From positions 1-32,976 of the forward strand of contig JAILZY010000034.1 in NCBI GenBank assembly GCA_023512255.1: a stretch of DNA of 32,976 nt. Direction: 5' to 3'. A model generated the notes under the pieces. It was not told the origin of the DNA, did no database searches, and was given only the letters and a program-made list of their open reading frames with translations. The position numbers and the translations under genes were made by a program. Origin of the DNA: a bacterium. Lineage in GTDB: Bacteria; SZUA-182; DTGQ01. This document shows, piece after piece, positions 32,075 through 32,976 of this stretch (positions are counted from its first letter, which is position 1; every line of letters begins with the position of its first letter).

Positions 32075-32524
32075 ATGGGCACTATGACTGGATTGGACGT
32101 TTTTGATACTACGGTCCATAGATCTAATGCCTGGCTGAGAGATATAATGGATGAGCTTGGCTGGGAGGATCGGCACAAGGCTTACCTTGCCCTGCGGGCC
32201 ACGCTGCACGCCCTGCGCGATCGGCTTTTGCCGGACGAGTCCGTGGAGCTTGCGGCCCAGTTGCCGATGCTGCTTCGTGGCCTCTATTACGAAGGCTGGC
32301 GGCCGAGTAAGACGCCAAACAAAAAGCGGCATAAAGAAGAGTTTTTGGCTAGTATTTTGAGATATTTTGAAACGGATCCCGGGGTAGATCCTGAGGAAGT
32401 GGCGCGGGCAATTTTTAGAGTGCTCAGCAAGCGGATATCAAGTGGTGAAATTCAGAATGTAAAACATCTTTTCCCAGCAGAGCTGCGGGAGTTATGGTCT
32501 GAGCCGGTGGAGCAGCATGCTTAA
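32075..32524 (+). CDS. DUF2267 family protein
   Basis: This is a small soluble protein of unknown function. The sequence matches DUF2267 closely: TGLDVFDTTVHRSNAWL, LGWEDRHKAYLALRATLHALRDRL (in adjoining blocks), AAQLPMLLRGLYYEGW near 69, KRHKEEFLASI, and the second half VDPEEVARAIFRVLSKRISSGEI. GAGGTG six bases before ATG 32075 supports that start (149 residues); further ATGs lie at 32069 and 32084. Bases about 32150-32310 are visibly more GC-rich than the rest of the gene and its neighbours, which could mean recent transfer. It has its own promoter and is followed by a terminator. Confidence 0.9.
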   Translation: MGTMTGLDVFDTTVHRSNAWLRDIMDELGWEDRHKAYLALRATLHALRDRLLPDESVELAAQLPMLLRGLYYEGWRPSKTPNKKRHKEEFLASILRYFETDPGVDPEEVARAIFRVLSKRISSGEIQNVKHLFPAELRELWSEPVEQHA

Positions 32525-32547
32525 TCTTAGAATGCTTAAATCTCTAT

Positions 32548-32569
32548 ATGGAGCAGGAATGGAGCAGGA
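32548..32569. repeat. 11-bp tandem duplication after the DUF2267 gene
   Basis: ATGGAGCAGGA occurs twice in direct tandem without mismatch. Confidence 0.75.
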
Positions 32570-32705
32570 TGCCTAATATCTAAATCTTTATGTGAAGAGC
32601 GAGCGTCTTTATGCGGGCCGCGAGCGAAGAGCCGAAGAAGGCCACTGGCGCTTCTTTCCGCGCGGCCACTTAGGGTGAGTGGACAGCTTTAGAGGTATAG
32701 AAAAG

Positions 32706-32766
32706 AGCCCTATATGCCTTTGCCTGATGACGATAATGGGGGTAAGGGCAGTATAGGGCTTTTTTA
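32706..32766 (+). terminator. Strong intrinsic terminator (possibly bidirectional)
   Basis: AGCCCTATA (32706-32714) pairs with TATAGGGCT (32752-32760), extended by TGCC/GGCA with one bulged base, and is followed by TTTTTTATTT. An A-run on the 5' side would let it act on the minus strand too. It lies 180 bp after the DUF2267 stop codon. Confidence 0.8.
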
Positions 32767-32813
32767 TTTGTAATATACCCTGCAATATTTTTATTTGGAA
32801 TATACCCTGCATA
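32761..32813. repeat. 27-bp near-tandem duplication after the terminator
   Basis: A 27-base unit beginning TTTTTATTTG and containing AATATACCCTGCA occurs at 32761-32787 and again at 32788-32813, with one substitution and one base missing. It starts within the terminator T-run. Confidence 0.8.
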
Positions 32814-32899
32814 AGAGTCCAAACAGCGCACTGTTCCAGCGCACTGGTTCCAGGGTCAGGTTATTATATCCTTTTTTTCCTGTCCTAGTTTATTTTTTA

Positions 32900-32976
32900 C
32901 AGATGTTCCCCATATTTAAAATTAGGAGAAGTAGATAAGCTGCAGGGGAAGGGTATTGAGGTAAAAGACAATAGTA
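32900..32976 (+). repeat. Terminal copy of a dispersed repeat (right window edge)
   Basis: It starts with CAGATGTTCCC at 32900-32910 and matches the reverse complement of 1-76. Apart from the shared terminal motif, it does not resemble the 3896/17722 elements, so one end sequence is used by two element bodies. Confidence 0.8.

Overview
The window looks like part of a bacterial chromosome from a Gram-negative organism of moderate GC content. It encodes an MlaE/MlaF/MlaD lipid-transport set, a SurA-type parvulin chaperone, RNase Y, a complete three-domain NifU with NifS, and a conserved housekeeping gene order. That order is rpsF-ssb-rpsR-DUF2232-rplI-dnaB-alr-mla-radA and then thrS-infC-rpmI-rplT-pheS-pheT-zapB-zapA-6S RNA-5-FTHF cyclo-ligase-rny-ymdB. 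It fits Desulfobacterota ('Deltaproteobacteria'-like) or a related candidate phylum, but I cannot place it further from sequence alone. Non-ATG starts are common: TTG for pyrF and rpsF, GTG for DUF2232 and phospholipase D, and probably ATA for infC.

Layout. Bases 1-76 and 32900-32976 are inverted copies of one repeat, so the window stops inside a dispersed element at both ends. Bases 159-578 hold a small coiled-coil ORF. From 709 to 6009 the minus strand carries pyrF, nifS, nifU and a duplicated parvulin chaperone. From 6650 to 17640 the plus strand carries coaE, the ribosomal/replication cluster, alr, mlaEFD and radA. After a repeat element and tRNA-Val(GAC) comes a long non-coding stretch (18082-18769), then thrS through ymdB (to 30072). 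The right end has a phospholipase D, a DUF2267 protein and a strong terminator.

The genes are almost all core functions: translation (r-proteins, IF3, ThrRS, PheRS), replication and repair (DnaB, SSB, RadA), division (ZapA/ZapB), RNA decay (RNase Y), cell envelope (Alr, Mla, parvulin), Fe-S assembly (NifUS), and CoA, pyrimidine and folate metabolism. No defence, secretion or biosynthetic accessory cluster is present.

The unusual content lies between genes. (1) A family of about 150-bp elements has CAGATGTTCCC-type terminal inverted repeats. One copy (3896-4183) is interrupted by a 111-bp nested element with an 8-bp target duplication, and a second copy at 17722-17876 supplies the empty site. 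(2) A four-arm RNA element between rpmI and rplT has mutually exclusive pairings in attenuator geometry. (3) Exact two-copy tandem microduplications of 11-27 bp occur in nearly every spacer, three of them duplicating ribosome-binding sites (rpsR, rplI, phospholipase D). (4) infC probably starts at AUA, overlapping the thrS stop codon. (5) A 6S-like RNA lies in front of the folate cyclo-ligase gene.
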